This document shows, one piece after another, positions 34,898 through 46,325 of a stretch of DNA of 64,000 bases. A program made the translations under genes and the position numbers. Numbering within the stretch: the first letter of the stretch is position 1; each line of letters opens with the position of its first letter. Below the pieces are notes generated by a model. That model saw only the letters and a list, made by a program, of their open reading frames with translations, was not told the origin of the DNA and did not search any database. The DNA is from Cryptomeria japonica. Its lineage: Eukaryota; Streptophyta; Pinopsida; Cupressales; Cupressaceae. The stretch is from assembly GCF_030272615.1 (NCBI RefSeq), contig NC_081412.1, forward strand, positions 343,535,870-343,599,869. Reading direction: 5' to 3'.

Positions 34898-35938
34898 TCA
34901 CGATTGGTCTCCTGACTCAGGTCCATTGCCCTTTGCACGAGATACATTTATTGTTGAACCAGTTGAAGGATTTTCTATTTCACTAAGTGCCTCCTATAGG
35001 CGGTCTTTCTATTCTAGAATGATGAGGATATCCCATAGGGATACATTCCCAGGAGCTTTCTTCAATTGTTCCACTATATCAAGAATTGTAGGATAGCCTG
35101 TAAGGTATGAAATATTTAGATTTTTTAGATTTGGAAACTATAATGGGCTGTTCTGATGGCTTCTCTGCACTTGCTTTCAGCTGTTTTATCATAGGCTCTC
35201 CTATAAACCAGTGCTTGGAGAAGAGGTTATAATCAAACTACACTTGAGGAATCTTGGTAGATGATGTAGAAACATCATTTGTAAGAACAATTTATTCTCC
35301 ATCCATCCATGAAAAGAGAGCATGATCTAGGGCGATCTCAGCCTCTTGTTCCATGGACATGCTCTGCATTTGGGCCATAAGCACCGCATTATCCATCCCT
35401 AAAGAAGCATATACACCAACATCAGGGCTCATTCCCTGACTTCTTTGATCAAACACCTTCTGCTGCAAATTCCCCCTTAGGAAATTCTGTGACATATGGG
35501 TGTCATTAGAGGGAAAACACCAAGAATTGGTGTCGTCCACTAAATTATTCTAACCAGTGACCAACTCCTTGTTGTGATTGGGAGGTATAGATTGCAAAGG
35601 TTTCAATAGGGGTACAAGCTAGTTGTTTGATTGACCATAATTAGCTCTTGCACCACCTTGATATTAATTTTGTTGATAAGGGGGTCTCCCTCCTTGGCAA
35701 TTTTGAAAAGGGTGTCTGGCAGGCGACGCTTATCGCCTCCTGAGGTTGATAATTTCAATTGAAAAAGTTTTGAGCAATTTTTTCATATTGTTTACTTCTG
35801 CAGCTAGAGAAAAAGGAGTAGAAGTGTTTTTTTGTTGAGCATTTAGGTAAACATACATAGATTGCGGGACATATGTGCTCGGGGATGATGGCTTGGGCAA
35901 TTGGCTTGTCAACTAAGGAAATACCAGCATAGGGGGTC
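34898..35938 (-). pseudogene. Element B gag C-terminal region
   Basis: Broken frames include YPTILDIVEQLKKAPGNVSL with WDIL, the motif usual before protease in Tat/Athila-like gypsy Gag. The right edge is the copia A target duplication GGGTC (35934-35938). Confidence 0.65.
35934..35938 (+). other. Target-site duplication of copia A, left
   Basis: GGGTC, identical to 42644-42648. Confidence 0.95.
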
Positions 35939-36994
35939 TGTAGGTCCCAGAGACAACTAAGAGGGGGGGTGAATCAATTGTCAAATAAATTCAAACCAAA
36001 ATCTTATTAACTAACTTAATACTTAATACTAGTAAGATAGTTAAGTATGCCAGTAAATAGTGTTAACAAAAAATTGCTATACCGGTAAGAATTAATGCAT
36101 GAAACATAAACATAAAGTCATCCACAACACATGACACCAATATTTGTACGTGGAAACCCTATAAGGGGAAAAACCACGGTGGGAAACCTTACCCACAATC
36201 AGATGATACTACTGCAGATAGTAAGTGTACAAGGAGGGGTCTGCACATGCAGAAAGGCCAACAGCCTAGAGCTCACTACTCAATCACAAATGGGAGTCAC
36301 ACTGACTACAGTTGGATGGTTAAATCCAATGAGAATGTACTACAAAAAATAGCATCTTCATATGCTAGATTTAGTACCGGTGTAATACTGATATGCTTCT
36401 ACAAAAACCTAACTTCACCTTCAAATTATGTCTTCGTGTATATCCCTACTTGATCTCACATATATCCTTCCTTAAATATTTTTCGCATTCCACATTTGAT
36501 CTTACAAATAAGATCTTACATTTATACCATACCCTAAGACCAATTTTAGTAGGTCGGCTCTACAAGATATTGCAATAAAACATTTTACAAATAATACAAT
36601 ATCTGATGCAATAACTGATTGAACATGTCAGCTTAATGCATTTACAACAACAATAAATCATCTCCATAGCATGCCATGCTGACCTGGAAAAGATAAACCT
36701 GCCAGTGTAACCCTTAGATAACCTGGACCTATTTGTCGGTAAAAGAAAATATGCAAATGAGAATATACCAATGATTATTACTTCAAAGTAAAGTGTCCAT
36801 ATGATGTCTTTGACATTACCAAGTGTCTTCCATGTTAATGTAGGTACCGGTGAACATTATATCCTGCCAGTTGACCATATACCGGTAACTGTTTGCACAG
36901 TTTACTGTTTGCCAGTGAATGTTGCTGGATCTCCAAAGTAGGTGAATTTAGTAGGTGTTGACATCAATGACAAAACCATACCAAAATACCAACA
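35939..36994 (-). repeat. Copia A 3' LTR
   Basis: 1056 bp, tgtaggtcccagagacaac to aaaataccaaca. It abuts the PPT. Confidence 0.96.
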
Positions 36995-37006
36995 ATCTCC
37001 CCCTTT
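36995..37006 (-). other. Copia A polypurine tract
   Basis: Minus-strand AAAGGGGGAGAT directly before the TGTTGG of the 3' LTR. A second ctccccc run at 37090 and another at 37210 could be extra purine tracts. Confidence 0.9.
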
Positions 37007-37383
37007 GGCATTGATGGCAACACAAGATGGAAAAACCATCTAAGTGCCAAAATAGAAATGCCAAGTACAAAAATCAACAATCTCCATTTCTCCCCCTGGG
37101 AGTAATATGTGTTTATTCAAAGATTTACTTTCAATACCAATCTCTCATACTAGTCTCTCCTCAAAAAGATAATGCATTTTTCATATATCTTTCCTTAATG
37201 TTTTTTCCATATATCTCTCCCCCTTTGACATCGAATGCCAAAGTCACAAAAAGTAATGTTCATACAAAATACCAACCAATTTAATATACCAACTACTCCC
37301 CCTGAGAAGTAGCTTCCTCATCAAATACCGGAATAAAAGATTTGTTCACTCAATTCTGTTGGTTGATGACAATCATCAACTGT
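37007..37383. other. Copia A 3' untranslated region
   Basis: Non-coding between the pol stop and the PPT. It has three additional purine-rich (minus) tracts near 37084-37100, 37210-37225 and 37295-37310, and no ORF. Confidence 0.7.
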
Positions 37384-38970
37384 CTAAGTCTCTTCTTGTT
37401 GAGGTAAGACTCTGAGCTGATCTCTGAGATACTCAAAAGTTTCCTTAGGCAAAGGTTTTGTAAAAATATCTGCAAGTTGTTCCTTAGTATTCACATAAAC
37501 CAGTTTTATCTCCTTTTCTTCAACTTTTTCCCTTAGAAAATTCAGTTTGATAGAAACATGTTTTGATTTAGAATGTAATACTGGATTCTTAGATATATCA
37601 ATTGCTCCAGTGTTATCACAATATATAGTAATAGGTTCCTTGCATTTTACCTTTATGTCTTTCAACATTTGCTTAAGCCAAAGTACCTGTGTACAGTTTG
37701 TTGCTGCTGCAACATATTCTGATTCTGCTATTGATAAAGATGTACAACTCTATTTCTTACTTAACCAAGAAACTAATCTCTTTCCAAGAAAGAATGCTCC
37801 TCCAGTGGTGCTTTTTTTATCATCCACATCTCCTACCCAATTTGCATCTGTGTATGCATAGAGATCAAAATTTTCATCTTTAGGATACCATAATCCAAGA
37901 TTTGCTGTGCCTTGTAAGTACCAGAAAATCCTTTTTACTGCTGATTCATGATTTTCCCTAGGATTACTCTGAAATCTAGAAACTATGCATACTGCATTCA
38001 TAATGTCAGGTCTAGTTTGTGTCAAATACAGTAAACCTCCTATCATAGATTTGTATCTAGTTGGATTAATAGGTGTAGATTCATCCCTTTGAGATAATTT
38101 GTCATTTGTAGTCATAGGTGTGCTTACCGGTTTAGAGTTTTCCATCCCAAATTTCTTAAGTAGTTCTTTCAAGTACTTAGATTGACTAAAAAATATGCCT
38201 TTATTAGTCTGTAAAATCTGTAATCCTAAAAAGAATTTTATTTCTCCAATCATAGACATTTCAAATTCATGCTGCATTTTAAGAGAAAATTCTTTGCATA
38301 ATCCATCTTCTCCTCCAAAGATTATATCATCAACAAATACTTCCATAATCAAAATGTCATCATTAGTTACTTTGTAATATAAATTGCTATCTACATTTCC
38401 TTTAGTAAAACCAATCTTTAAAAGATACTTATCTAATCTTGCATACCAAGCTCTTGGGGCTTGTTTTAATCCATACAAAGCTTTTCTTAATCTGCAAACC
38501 ATATCATTGTCATCTGTCAAAGAAAATCCATCAGGGTGTTCAGTATAGACTTCCTCTTCAAGATCTCCATTCAAAAATGCACATTTAATATCCATTTGGT
38601 AAACTTTGTAATCCTTGTGAGCTAAAAAGGCCAAGAATAATCTAACTGCCTCAATTCGGGCTACCGGTGCAAAGGTTTCATTGTAATCAACTCCTTCTTT
38701 CTGAGAATATCCCTTACATACTAGTCTTGCTTTATTTCTGACAACCTTACCATCTTCATTGAGTTTGTTTCTGAATACCCATTTGGTTCGAATTACATTT
38801 TTATTTTCAGGTCGGGGAACTAATGTCCAAGTATTATTTTTCTCAATTTGTCCTAATTCTTCTTCCATAGCTTTAATCCAAAATTTATCTTCACATGCCT
38901 CATTGATAGATAATGGTTCAATTTGAGTAATAAGACATACCTCTTCATTTGCTAATCTTCCTCTTATCAT
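37384..38970 (-). pseudogene. Copia A reverse transcriptase and RNase H
   Basis: 38970-37750 is open for 406 codons. Landmarks: [69 protein letters not shown], and the catalytic FVDDIIFGG. RNase H follows: [11 protein letters not shown], a TAG at 37750 (in place of the usual Gln after SKK), then CDNTGAIDISKNPVLH and the C-terminal VNTKEQLADIFTKPLP to 37384. Same frame throughout. All catalytic residues that I can identify remain. Confidence 0.95.
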
Positions 38971-39105
38971 GACTCCTTTAAATTTGCTTCCAATTATCTG
39001 ATCTTCAGAATGATTTAGTCTTACTTACCGGGGTGTCTTAGTCTGTTGTTGTTCTTCAATTACTATGGAATCCTCTAATGATACCGGAGTAACTAGATCA
39101 TCATT

Positions 39106-39911
39106 CTATACCAGTGGATTTACTGTTGGTTCATTTGTCATAATTTCTGTTACCGGTTCAGGGTCTATATACCTTGAAGTTCCTCTAAATTGTTCATCAA
39201 TCTTTACATTTGTACTCTCAACAATTTTTTGTAACCTTTTATTAAAACATCTATAAGCTTTACTCTTAGATGAATAACCAAGAAATATTCCTTCATCACT
39301 TCTAGGATCAAACTTGCCAATATACTCATCTCTTCTAATATAACATTTACTTCCAAAAATTCTGAAATACTTAAGAGTAGGAGTATTACCAAACCATAGT
39401 TCATGAGGGGTCTTACCAGTTTCACATTTGATGTGAACTTTGTTGAATGTATAGACAACAGTGCTTACTGCCTCTCTCCAGTACACATGTGGTAGATTTG
39501 CTTCTGATAACATACTTCTTGCTGCATCCAAAATAGTTCTATTTTTCCTTTCAACAACTCCATTCTATTGTGGTGTCCGAGGTGCTGATAATTGTCTTTT
39601 GATTCCATTACTTCACAGAATGTATTAAAATATTGAGATGTGAATTCTCCTCCTTGATCTAATCTTAAACATTTAATTTTCTTACCAGTTTCATTTTCAA
39701 CCATTGCTTTGAATAGTTTGAACTTCCCAAGTGCTTCTGATTTTTCTCTGAGAAAAGTAACCCAACACATTCTAGAATAATCATCAATAATTAGCATGAA
39801 ATATCTATCACCTTGTAAGCTTTTAGTTCTAGCTGGACCACATAAATAAGTGTGAATTAAATCAAGAGCATTATTGGATTTTTTTGGAATAATTTTGAAA
39901 CTAGCTCTAAC
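39106..39911 (-). pseudogene. Copia A integrase
   Basis: Pre-integrase and zinc finger sit at the end of the previous ORF (WLWHKRLCHVN, CKECQFGK). The core includes LIIDDYSRMCWVTFL and CLRLDQGGEFTS in 39465-39797. A frameshift follows near 39540-39620, and the downstream half reads LPHVYWREAVSTVVYTFNK in 39106-39531. The C-terminal copia domain (FGSKCYIRRDEYIGKFDPRS) is present. The frame in which integrase ends is the RT frame. Confidence 0.9.
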
Positions 39912-41537
39912 CTATTTTCCAAATTGACATTCCTTGCAAATTGTATTATGAGGTTTCACAATTTTAGGTAGATCTCTAACTGCCTTAGAAGTACTAATTT
40001 TTACCATGCAATCAAAATTTACATGACATAGTCTTTTATGCCATAGCCAACTTTCATCTATATGTGCAATTAAGCATGCCTTTTCACTGTTATTCAAATG
40101 AAAGATATTACCTCTAGTCTGATTACTGGTTGCAATTTCCAAACTAGTTCTATTCATGATTTTGCATTTTCCATTTTTAAATTGTAACTGAAAACCTTTC
40201 TCAACTAATTGACCAACACTTAAAAGATTATGTTTTAATCCTTCAACATAGTAGACATTGTCAGTGTTATGTTTACCATCAAGAGATATTGAACCCTTAC
40301 CTTTGATTGAATAGGCTTTGTCATCTCCAAATCTTACTAAACCTCCATTGTATTCTTGAAAGTTCAAGAATTTACCTTTGTCTCCAGTCATGTGATGTGA
40401 GCATCCTGAGTCAATAATCCATTCATCCTTTGATTCAACTTTAGCTACTAGGGCTTGTTCTATCGGTTGAGCAATAGGCACCGGTTGATCTTCTGTTATA
40501 GCAACAAAGACCCATCCGTTGTCTATTGGATCCTCATCAGAATCATCAGTCACACCTTCATCAACAATGTAACAAGATTTATCTTCGTTTTTCTTAAATC
40601 TGTATCTTTGATATCCAGGATTAGGTTTGTATATCCTTCTAGCTTCTTCTCTTAGTCTTGCATGTCTATCAGGGCATCTTGAAGCCATATGACCAATCTT
40701 ATTGCAGTTGAAAAATTTAAAGGGTGCTTTACCTTCATACTTACTTCCAATTGGACATTTTGGCATTTTTCTTGCAAATAGTGCTTCAATTTCTTCAAGC
40801 TCTTCATTCTCCTTCCTGGTTTCTTCAAGTTCTCTTGCATAAAAGGCTCTCTAGTCTAATTTGTCAAAAGATGGAGTAGATGATGTTGATGCTTTGAAGG
40901 CCAAATCAGTTTTTATAGTAGCAACTGGACCAAATTCCTCAATTTCAAAAGCTGAAAGTTTTCCTATCAATGTATCCCTAGTTACTGATGTATTAGGCAT
41001 TGTTCTCAACTCATTTATAGCAGTAACCTTCATTTTATATGCTGGTGGCAAACCTCTTAAGATTTTTGAAACAATCTCATCTTCACTCAAGGTTCCTCCA
41101 CAACATTTGATACCTAAAACAATTTCATTTACTCTTTCCATAAAAGCAGAAATCCTTTCATCTTCTTCCATTTTCAGATGTTCATACCTGACTCAGAAGC
41201 TTTCAAGTTTTGCAATTTTGATTATGGAATCCCCTTCATTCAGTGTTTCCAAATGATTCCAAATAGCTTTTGTAGTGGATCTATCTGATAATCCCATGAT
41301 TTGTTGATCTGATAATGCGCTCAAAAGTGCTTCTCTTGCTTTGCAATCATTTTCTTCATCTTTAGCTAAAGTAATGGGAGCAGTCTGACCAGCTACAATA
41401 GTAGTATAACCATTCTTAGTAACTTCCTAGATGTCTTTACCAATGTAATTCAGATGTGTCTCCATTCTGATTTTCCATATCCCATAGTTGGTTCCATCAA
41501 GTTTAGGACTATCCTTTTTGAAATAATTAGTAGACAT
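39912..41537 (-). pseudogene. Copia A Gag and protease
   Basis: ATG at 41537 in one frame to 39912 with stops near 41419, 41190 and 40851. UBN2-type capsid: GTNYGIWKIRMETHL, ILRGLPPAYKMKV. The zinc knuckle is FFNCNKIGHMASRC, where the first Cys of CxxC is Phe, so metal binding would be impaired. Protease active site DEWIIDSGCSHHMTGDKG. The pre-integrase region follows in the same ORF. Confidence 0.9.
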
Positions 41538-41580
41538 TGGATCTCCTCAAGTTGTTAAACTTTCTGCAAAAAGAGGACTA

Positions 41581-41595
41581 GGCTCTGATACCAAT
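41581..41595 (-). other. Copia A primer binding site
   Basis: Minus-strand ATTGGTATCAGAGCC, the standard plant copia PBS complementary to initiator Met tRNA, touching the 5' LTR end. Confidence 0.95.
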
Positions 41596-42643
41596 TGTAG
41601 GTCCCAGAGACAACTGAGAGGGGGGAGGGTGAATCAGTTGTCAAATAAATTCAAACCAAAATCTTATTAACCGACTTAATACTTAATACCAATAAGACAG
41701 TTAAGTATGCCGATAAATAGTGTTAACAGAAAATTGCTATACCGGTAAGAATTAATGCATGAAACATAAACATAGAGTCATCCACAACACATGACACCAA
41801 TATTTGTACGTGGAAACCCTATAAGGGGAAAAACCACGGTGGGAAACCTTACCCACAATCAGATGATACTACTGCAAATAGTAAGTGTACAAGGAGGGGT
41901 TTGCACATGCAGAAAGGCCAACAGCCTAGAGTTCACTGCTCAATCACAAATGGGAGTCACACTGACTACAGTTGGATGGTTAAATCCAATGAGAATGTAC
42001 TCCAAAAAATAGAATCTTCATATGCTGGATTCAGTACCGGTGTAATGCTGATATGCTTTTACAAAAGCCTAACTTCACCTTCAAATGATGTCTTCGTGTA
42101 TGTCCCTGCTTGATCTCGTATATATCCTTCCTTAAATCTTTTTCGCATTCCACATTTGATCTTACAAATAAGATCTTACATTTATACCATACCCTAAGAC
42201 CAATTTTAGTAGGTCGGCTCTACAAGATATTACAATAAAATATTTTACAAATAATACGCAATAACCAATTGAACATGTCGGCTTAATGCATTTACAACAA
42301 CAATAAATCATCTCCATAGCGTGCTATGCTGATCTAGAAAAGATAAACCTGCCAGTGTAACCCTAGATAACCTGGACCTATTTGCCAGTAAAAGCAAATA
42401 TGCAAATGAGAGTATACCAATGATTATTACTTCAAAGTAAAGTGTCCATATGATGTCTTCGATATTACCAAGTGTCTTCCATGTTAATGCAGGTACCGGT
42501 GGACATTATATCCTGCCGGTTGACCATATACTGGTAACTGTTTGCACAGTTTACTATTTGCCGGTGAATGTTGCTGGATCTCCAAAGTAGGTGAATTTAG
42601 CAGGTGTTGACATCAATGAGAAAACCATACCAAAATACCAACA
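41596..42643 (-). repeat. Copia A 5' LTR
   Basis: 1048 bp, followed by GGGTC at 42644-42648. In sense orientation it begins TGTTGGTATTTTGGTATGG. Confidence 0.96.
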
Positions 42644-43386
42644 GGGTCTTGGAGGGAGCTTCCCTATATCAATTAGGTTGTTCTCTACTTGGAGTGCCAA
42701 CTCATAGGCATTTGGGAGAGTGTTGTCGTTTAAAGACTGAATCATAACCGATATGTCAGATTTGAAAGCATTCAGATAGAACACAAAATCCATATCTATA
42801 GGAGGGCAAGTAGATATGGGTATTCTTTGCTAGGTCTTCTAGAATCTAGAGTTGAAGTTGGTCACCACCTCCTGAGAAGCCCTTTTTATTGTTATCAATT
42901 GTTGTAGCAGAGAAGATCTATCTTCCTTTTCAGTGAAGTGTTCAAAGAAACAATCTTCCAACTGATCCCAATTGCCTATTGAATTTGGTTTGAGAGATTT
43001 GTACCAATCTTGGGCCTTTCCTTTGAAAGAAGCTGCAAGCAATCTTAATGCCATATTTTGCTGTGTGACATTATGCATAGTACATATGTCAACTACATCT
43101 TGTAATTATTCCTTGGGGGTTTTGAAATCCTCCTTGTTGAATTTGGGCAATGCTTTTAACGTGGAGGTTGGGATAACATCCCATTGAGTAGGAGGTGCAG
43201 CTGGAATAAGAGGGCTACTAGTATTCCAAGTGATAAATTTCTCTGAGGATGAGCTACCATCGGTAGAGGGACTTGGGTTGGGCCTTGTGTTTCTCCTCCA
43301 TCTACTGCTTGGACAAATAATAGAGGTGATAACAATAAACTTGGGTTCACTACAGTTTGGCTCCTATTAACTGGTCTATGGCTCAT
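42644..43386 (-). pseudogene. Element B gag, capsid part
   Basis: Two ORFs (43078-42839 and 42793-42554) interrupted by stops. LRLLAASFKGKAQDWYKSL and WDQLEDCFFEHFTEKEDR are the retrotransposon Gag capsid signature of gypsy elements. The reading frame runs into the copia A insertion at 42648. Upstream ORF 43156-43386 is Pro/Leu-rich and may be the Gag N-terminus. Confidence 0.75.
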
Positions 43387-44757
43387 ACACCCACTTGAAT
43401 TAAGAGAATTTCGGTCCCACCAAGCATGCCAGAAAAAGAACTGTTGATCACTAGGATTGCTCCCAAGAAAACAACCTTATGGGAAACTCAACAATGGGGA
43501 ACTTGCATGTTTCAATGAGTAACCTCCTGGATTTTAGAAGCTGGCTCTTCGTTCATGGGGGAAGAAAGAAATATGAAAAGAAAAAAATACTCTATAGCGA
43601 TACACTGAAGTGATTTTTTGTTAAACTACAAGGATAAAGAGCTTCAAATACATGTCATTTTGAGGCCCATTCAACAATCTACATGCTCGGAACACTAATC
43701 AAGATATAATCAGGATTCCTTTCAACACAAAGCAATTTACACCATGCATGCACCAGATAACAAGTATGAAAACATAGTTTAATCGACAAAATCTTAAGCA
43801 TATATTACTAAAGTCATACTAGAATTTGAAATGCACACAGAAAAATATCAATGCATACTGAACAAAATAATCTCAGAGGCTGCTAGCATAGTTTAATTAT
43901 CCTAATTCAGAAATAAAATAATAGGTTCGAGGCTCTATTCCAGCCAAATAGAAAATCTATCTATATCTTTCTTAGTAAACTAAAAGATCTGAACCTTTTT
44001 AAAAGTGAACATGGCACGTCTTATAGAATGGAGCCTAATGACCCTAAGTTGAAAAATAAGAAAATTGTCTTCAAAAGACACCGCTGGCACTTCCTCGACA
44101 CTCGTGGCAATACTCCAAAACATCTAGGCAAAACTGCTTTCAGCCCCTAGCAAAACTGCATCCATCATTCTATTATTCAGGTCAAGAAATATCCCAATGG
44201 TTCCATTGCAATGACCCTTTCTAAACATCTGGGATGCAGTCCCAAAAATTGGTTAGCAACTACCCTCGATGTTGCCCCTGTTAACTGAAATGCGCAAAGC
44301 CTTTAAACTGCAGCTCTATGAAGACACGTGGCAGCAGGAGGGATAAAGTTGAGCCCTGTAGAACTGTAATCTCATGACCTCCCCGTGAGCTACCACATAT
44401 CATGTCAGCCTTATGGTTAAAACTGTGGGACCAAGACTTGAAGGTTCAAAAGATAGAATGCCACACGCGAGGAGACTACGACTCTTTGGAGAGGAAAAGA
44501 AATAGGCATGGGGAACACGCGTTGTATTGACAAGTGCCAGGCATGTGCAACTTTTCAAAACAAAACGTTAACAAAAAAAAGGTCCACACGACATAGTTGA
44601 GGTACAAATGCGAAACTGTAAAAGAACATATACAAAATGCAAAACCCACGATGTAAAATTCTGCCCATACTTATGCAAAATGCTAGGATTACATCCATAA
44701 AATCTATACTGTGCACCTACAAAAACACATAAGATAGACAAAAGGTTAGTGTTGCAA
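43387..44757. other. Element B leader
   Basis: 1.4 kb without a coding frame between the probable PBS and gag. A second PBS-like string, minus TGGCATGCTTGGTGGGACC near 43410-43429, resembles the element D PBS. It raises the alternative that the LTR boundary is at 43442. Confidence 0.5.
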
Positions 44758-44776
44758 GTTCACGTCGGGTTCACCA
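44758..44776 (-). other. Probable element B primer binding site
   Basis: Minus-strand TGGTGAACCCGACGTGAAC, one base inside the LTR terminus. It starts with TGG and would pair with a tRNA CCA end. tRNA not identified. Confidence 0.6.
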
Positions 44777-44777
44777 T

Positions 44778-45787
44778 TGTTTGCACGATTGAAATCATCA
44801 TAAATAAGCTAATTAGATTAAGGGAAATCATGAAACCCAACTAATTAATAAATTTTAAATGTAAATATCAATGAAAGTGTGCAAATAAATAATTAATCAA
44901 ATGAATCTAGTAATTAAAACTCCCTATTTGCAACTTTGCTTCCATTGTCCTTCTCTTCCTTGTGAAATGCTAGCTCTCGGTGTTGCAATTATCAACCTGC
45001 AAAATGGCACAAGAATTTGAAGTTCGTGATTACCAAAATGGGAGAATTGATGTGTAATTTATAGATTCTGGATGAGAGAAATGGACAGTCAAGATTGATT
45101 TGAGAACAAAACCGATCAATGGTTGAGATTGCTTGAGACAAAATTGATTGAGAGATAACTCATGAATCATCATGAGTTAAGTAGATTGATTGATCAGTGA
45201 ATTGAGTTGATTGAAGAGATAACTGAATTGATTGATCTATTCTAGAAAAATCTGATTTGGAATTAGAAAAGGTGATTGTGGAATTAACTGGTTAGGTGAC
45301 TGAATTGATTGCCTAGTTCGACTGAAAGTCAGTGCCAGTTAGAATTTCAACATATGATGTAGGAAATTAATTTTAGTTTTAATTTTGATTTGCATTTGAA
45401 TTTTGATTTTTGAATCATGAAATTGAAACACTTCTTTTATTGAAATTAATTGAAATTAGAATTTGGGGAATTTTGAATTTTGAATAGAATGAATTAGTTA
45501 ATTAAATAATTTAAAGAAATTATTTAATCATTAGAAATTGAATTTAATTAAATAATAAAGATTATTTAACTAAGGTATTAAATTACAATTGATTAAATAA
45601 TAAATATTTAATTAATATAAAGAAAAGGTTAAATGATTATATGATGAAGATAAGAAAATGAATAATTAATGATGAGATGTGTTGATAGGAAGAATATAAT
45701 TAGCTTAATTAAATAATTAAATAACTATTTAATTAATTAGGATGAATAATTAGTGTGTTAGCGATGAGACATTTTTAGGTGTCTACA
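44778..45787 (-). repeat. Probable element B 5' LTR
   Basis: 1010 bp from tgtttgcacgattg to ttttaggtgtctaca (TG..CA). The terminus TGTAGACACCTAAAA and the AT-rich aattaaataatt runs resemble the element D LTR. No second copy is in the window, so the boundaries rest on terminal sequence and the PBS only. Confidence 0.65.
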
Positions 45788-46325
45788 GTGGGCACGCTCA
45801 AACCTGTGTAACCAACTGGATTCAATGCCTTGTACCTATTGTCATTGGATACAAACACACACAATAATCAAATTAACTCAAATTGTTGTTGGGGATTTCA
45901 ATATCGTATGCATTCTCATAACTCAAATGATATAATATCATCCATTTTATTTCTAATTATCAAATTAACTCCATAATAATAATTTCATCTACTTAACTGC
46001 ATTAAATGACATCATCATTATCATACCTCTACATCTATAAGTATATATGCATATATTCCTCGAACGGGGTCAACATCCAAAAATCGTTAGTAACATGATA
46101 TCTCATCAAATCAAAATAACATAAAATATAATTCATTACTTTTAATCAGCTAATCTAGTTTTTGATAAAGATAAACGGTTTTTACATGGACCCAAAACCA
46201 AGAGTTTTAATAACCTGACCATCAGCCAACCAAACAGAAACCAACAACAAAACAGGGGAGCACCCCAAACTGAACACAAAAGAAAAATGAAACAACAGGA
46301 AATAAAACAAAACATAGACAAACAC
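45788..46325. other. Non-coding, with a LINE-like 3' end on minus
   Basis: 45788-46140 is AT-rich with no frame. Near 46160-46215 the minus strand reads gggtccatgtaaaaaccg then tttatctttatcaaaaact, which resembles plant LINE 3' ends. It would terminate the unit containing paralog 4. Confidence 0.45.

Larger units (their letters stand above)
35939..42643 (-). mobile_element. Full-length Ty1/copia element A inserted in element B gag
   Basis: LTRs 35939-36994 and 41596-42643, perfect GGGTC target duplications, PBS 41581-41595, PPT 36995-37006. Coding order on minus: gag, zinc knuckle, protease, integrase, RT, RNase H, as in copia. LTRs differ at about a dozen places in the first 180 bp, mostly transitions, so the insertion is not recent. 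One frameshift near 39540-39620 and a few stops (TAG at 37750, TAG near 41419) inactivate the polyprotein. Confidence 0.97.
6266..45787 (-). mobile_element. Ty3/gypsy element B, split by nested elements A and C
   Basis: Minus-strand order: probable LTR 44778-45787, leader, gag 42644-43386, copia A insertion, rest of gag, protease 34449-34897, an RNase H-like domain near 33900-34190, RT 32286-33107, RT-linked RNase H, integrase zinc finger and core 31266-31780. Element C interrupts, and integrase resumes at 6792 and ends near 6266. Continuity across the C insertion is shown by the core ending at HKTSSNY before 31281 and resuming with NGLAKSTNKNLI at 6792. The reading frames are full of stops, so the element is dead. 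The 3' LTR was not found. Confidence 0.85.

Noticed and set aside
43410-43442. Alternative LTR boundary for element B at 43442
   Set aside because: A PBS-like string is present, but an LTR from 43442 to 45787 would be 2.3 kb and would contain the better-bounded 44778-45787 unit. Kept only as an alternative.
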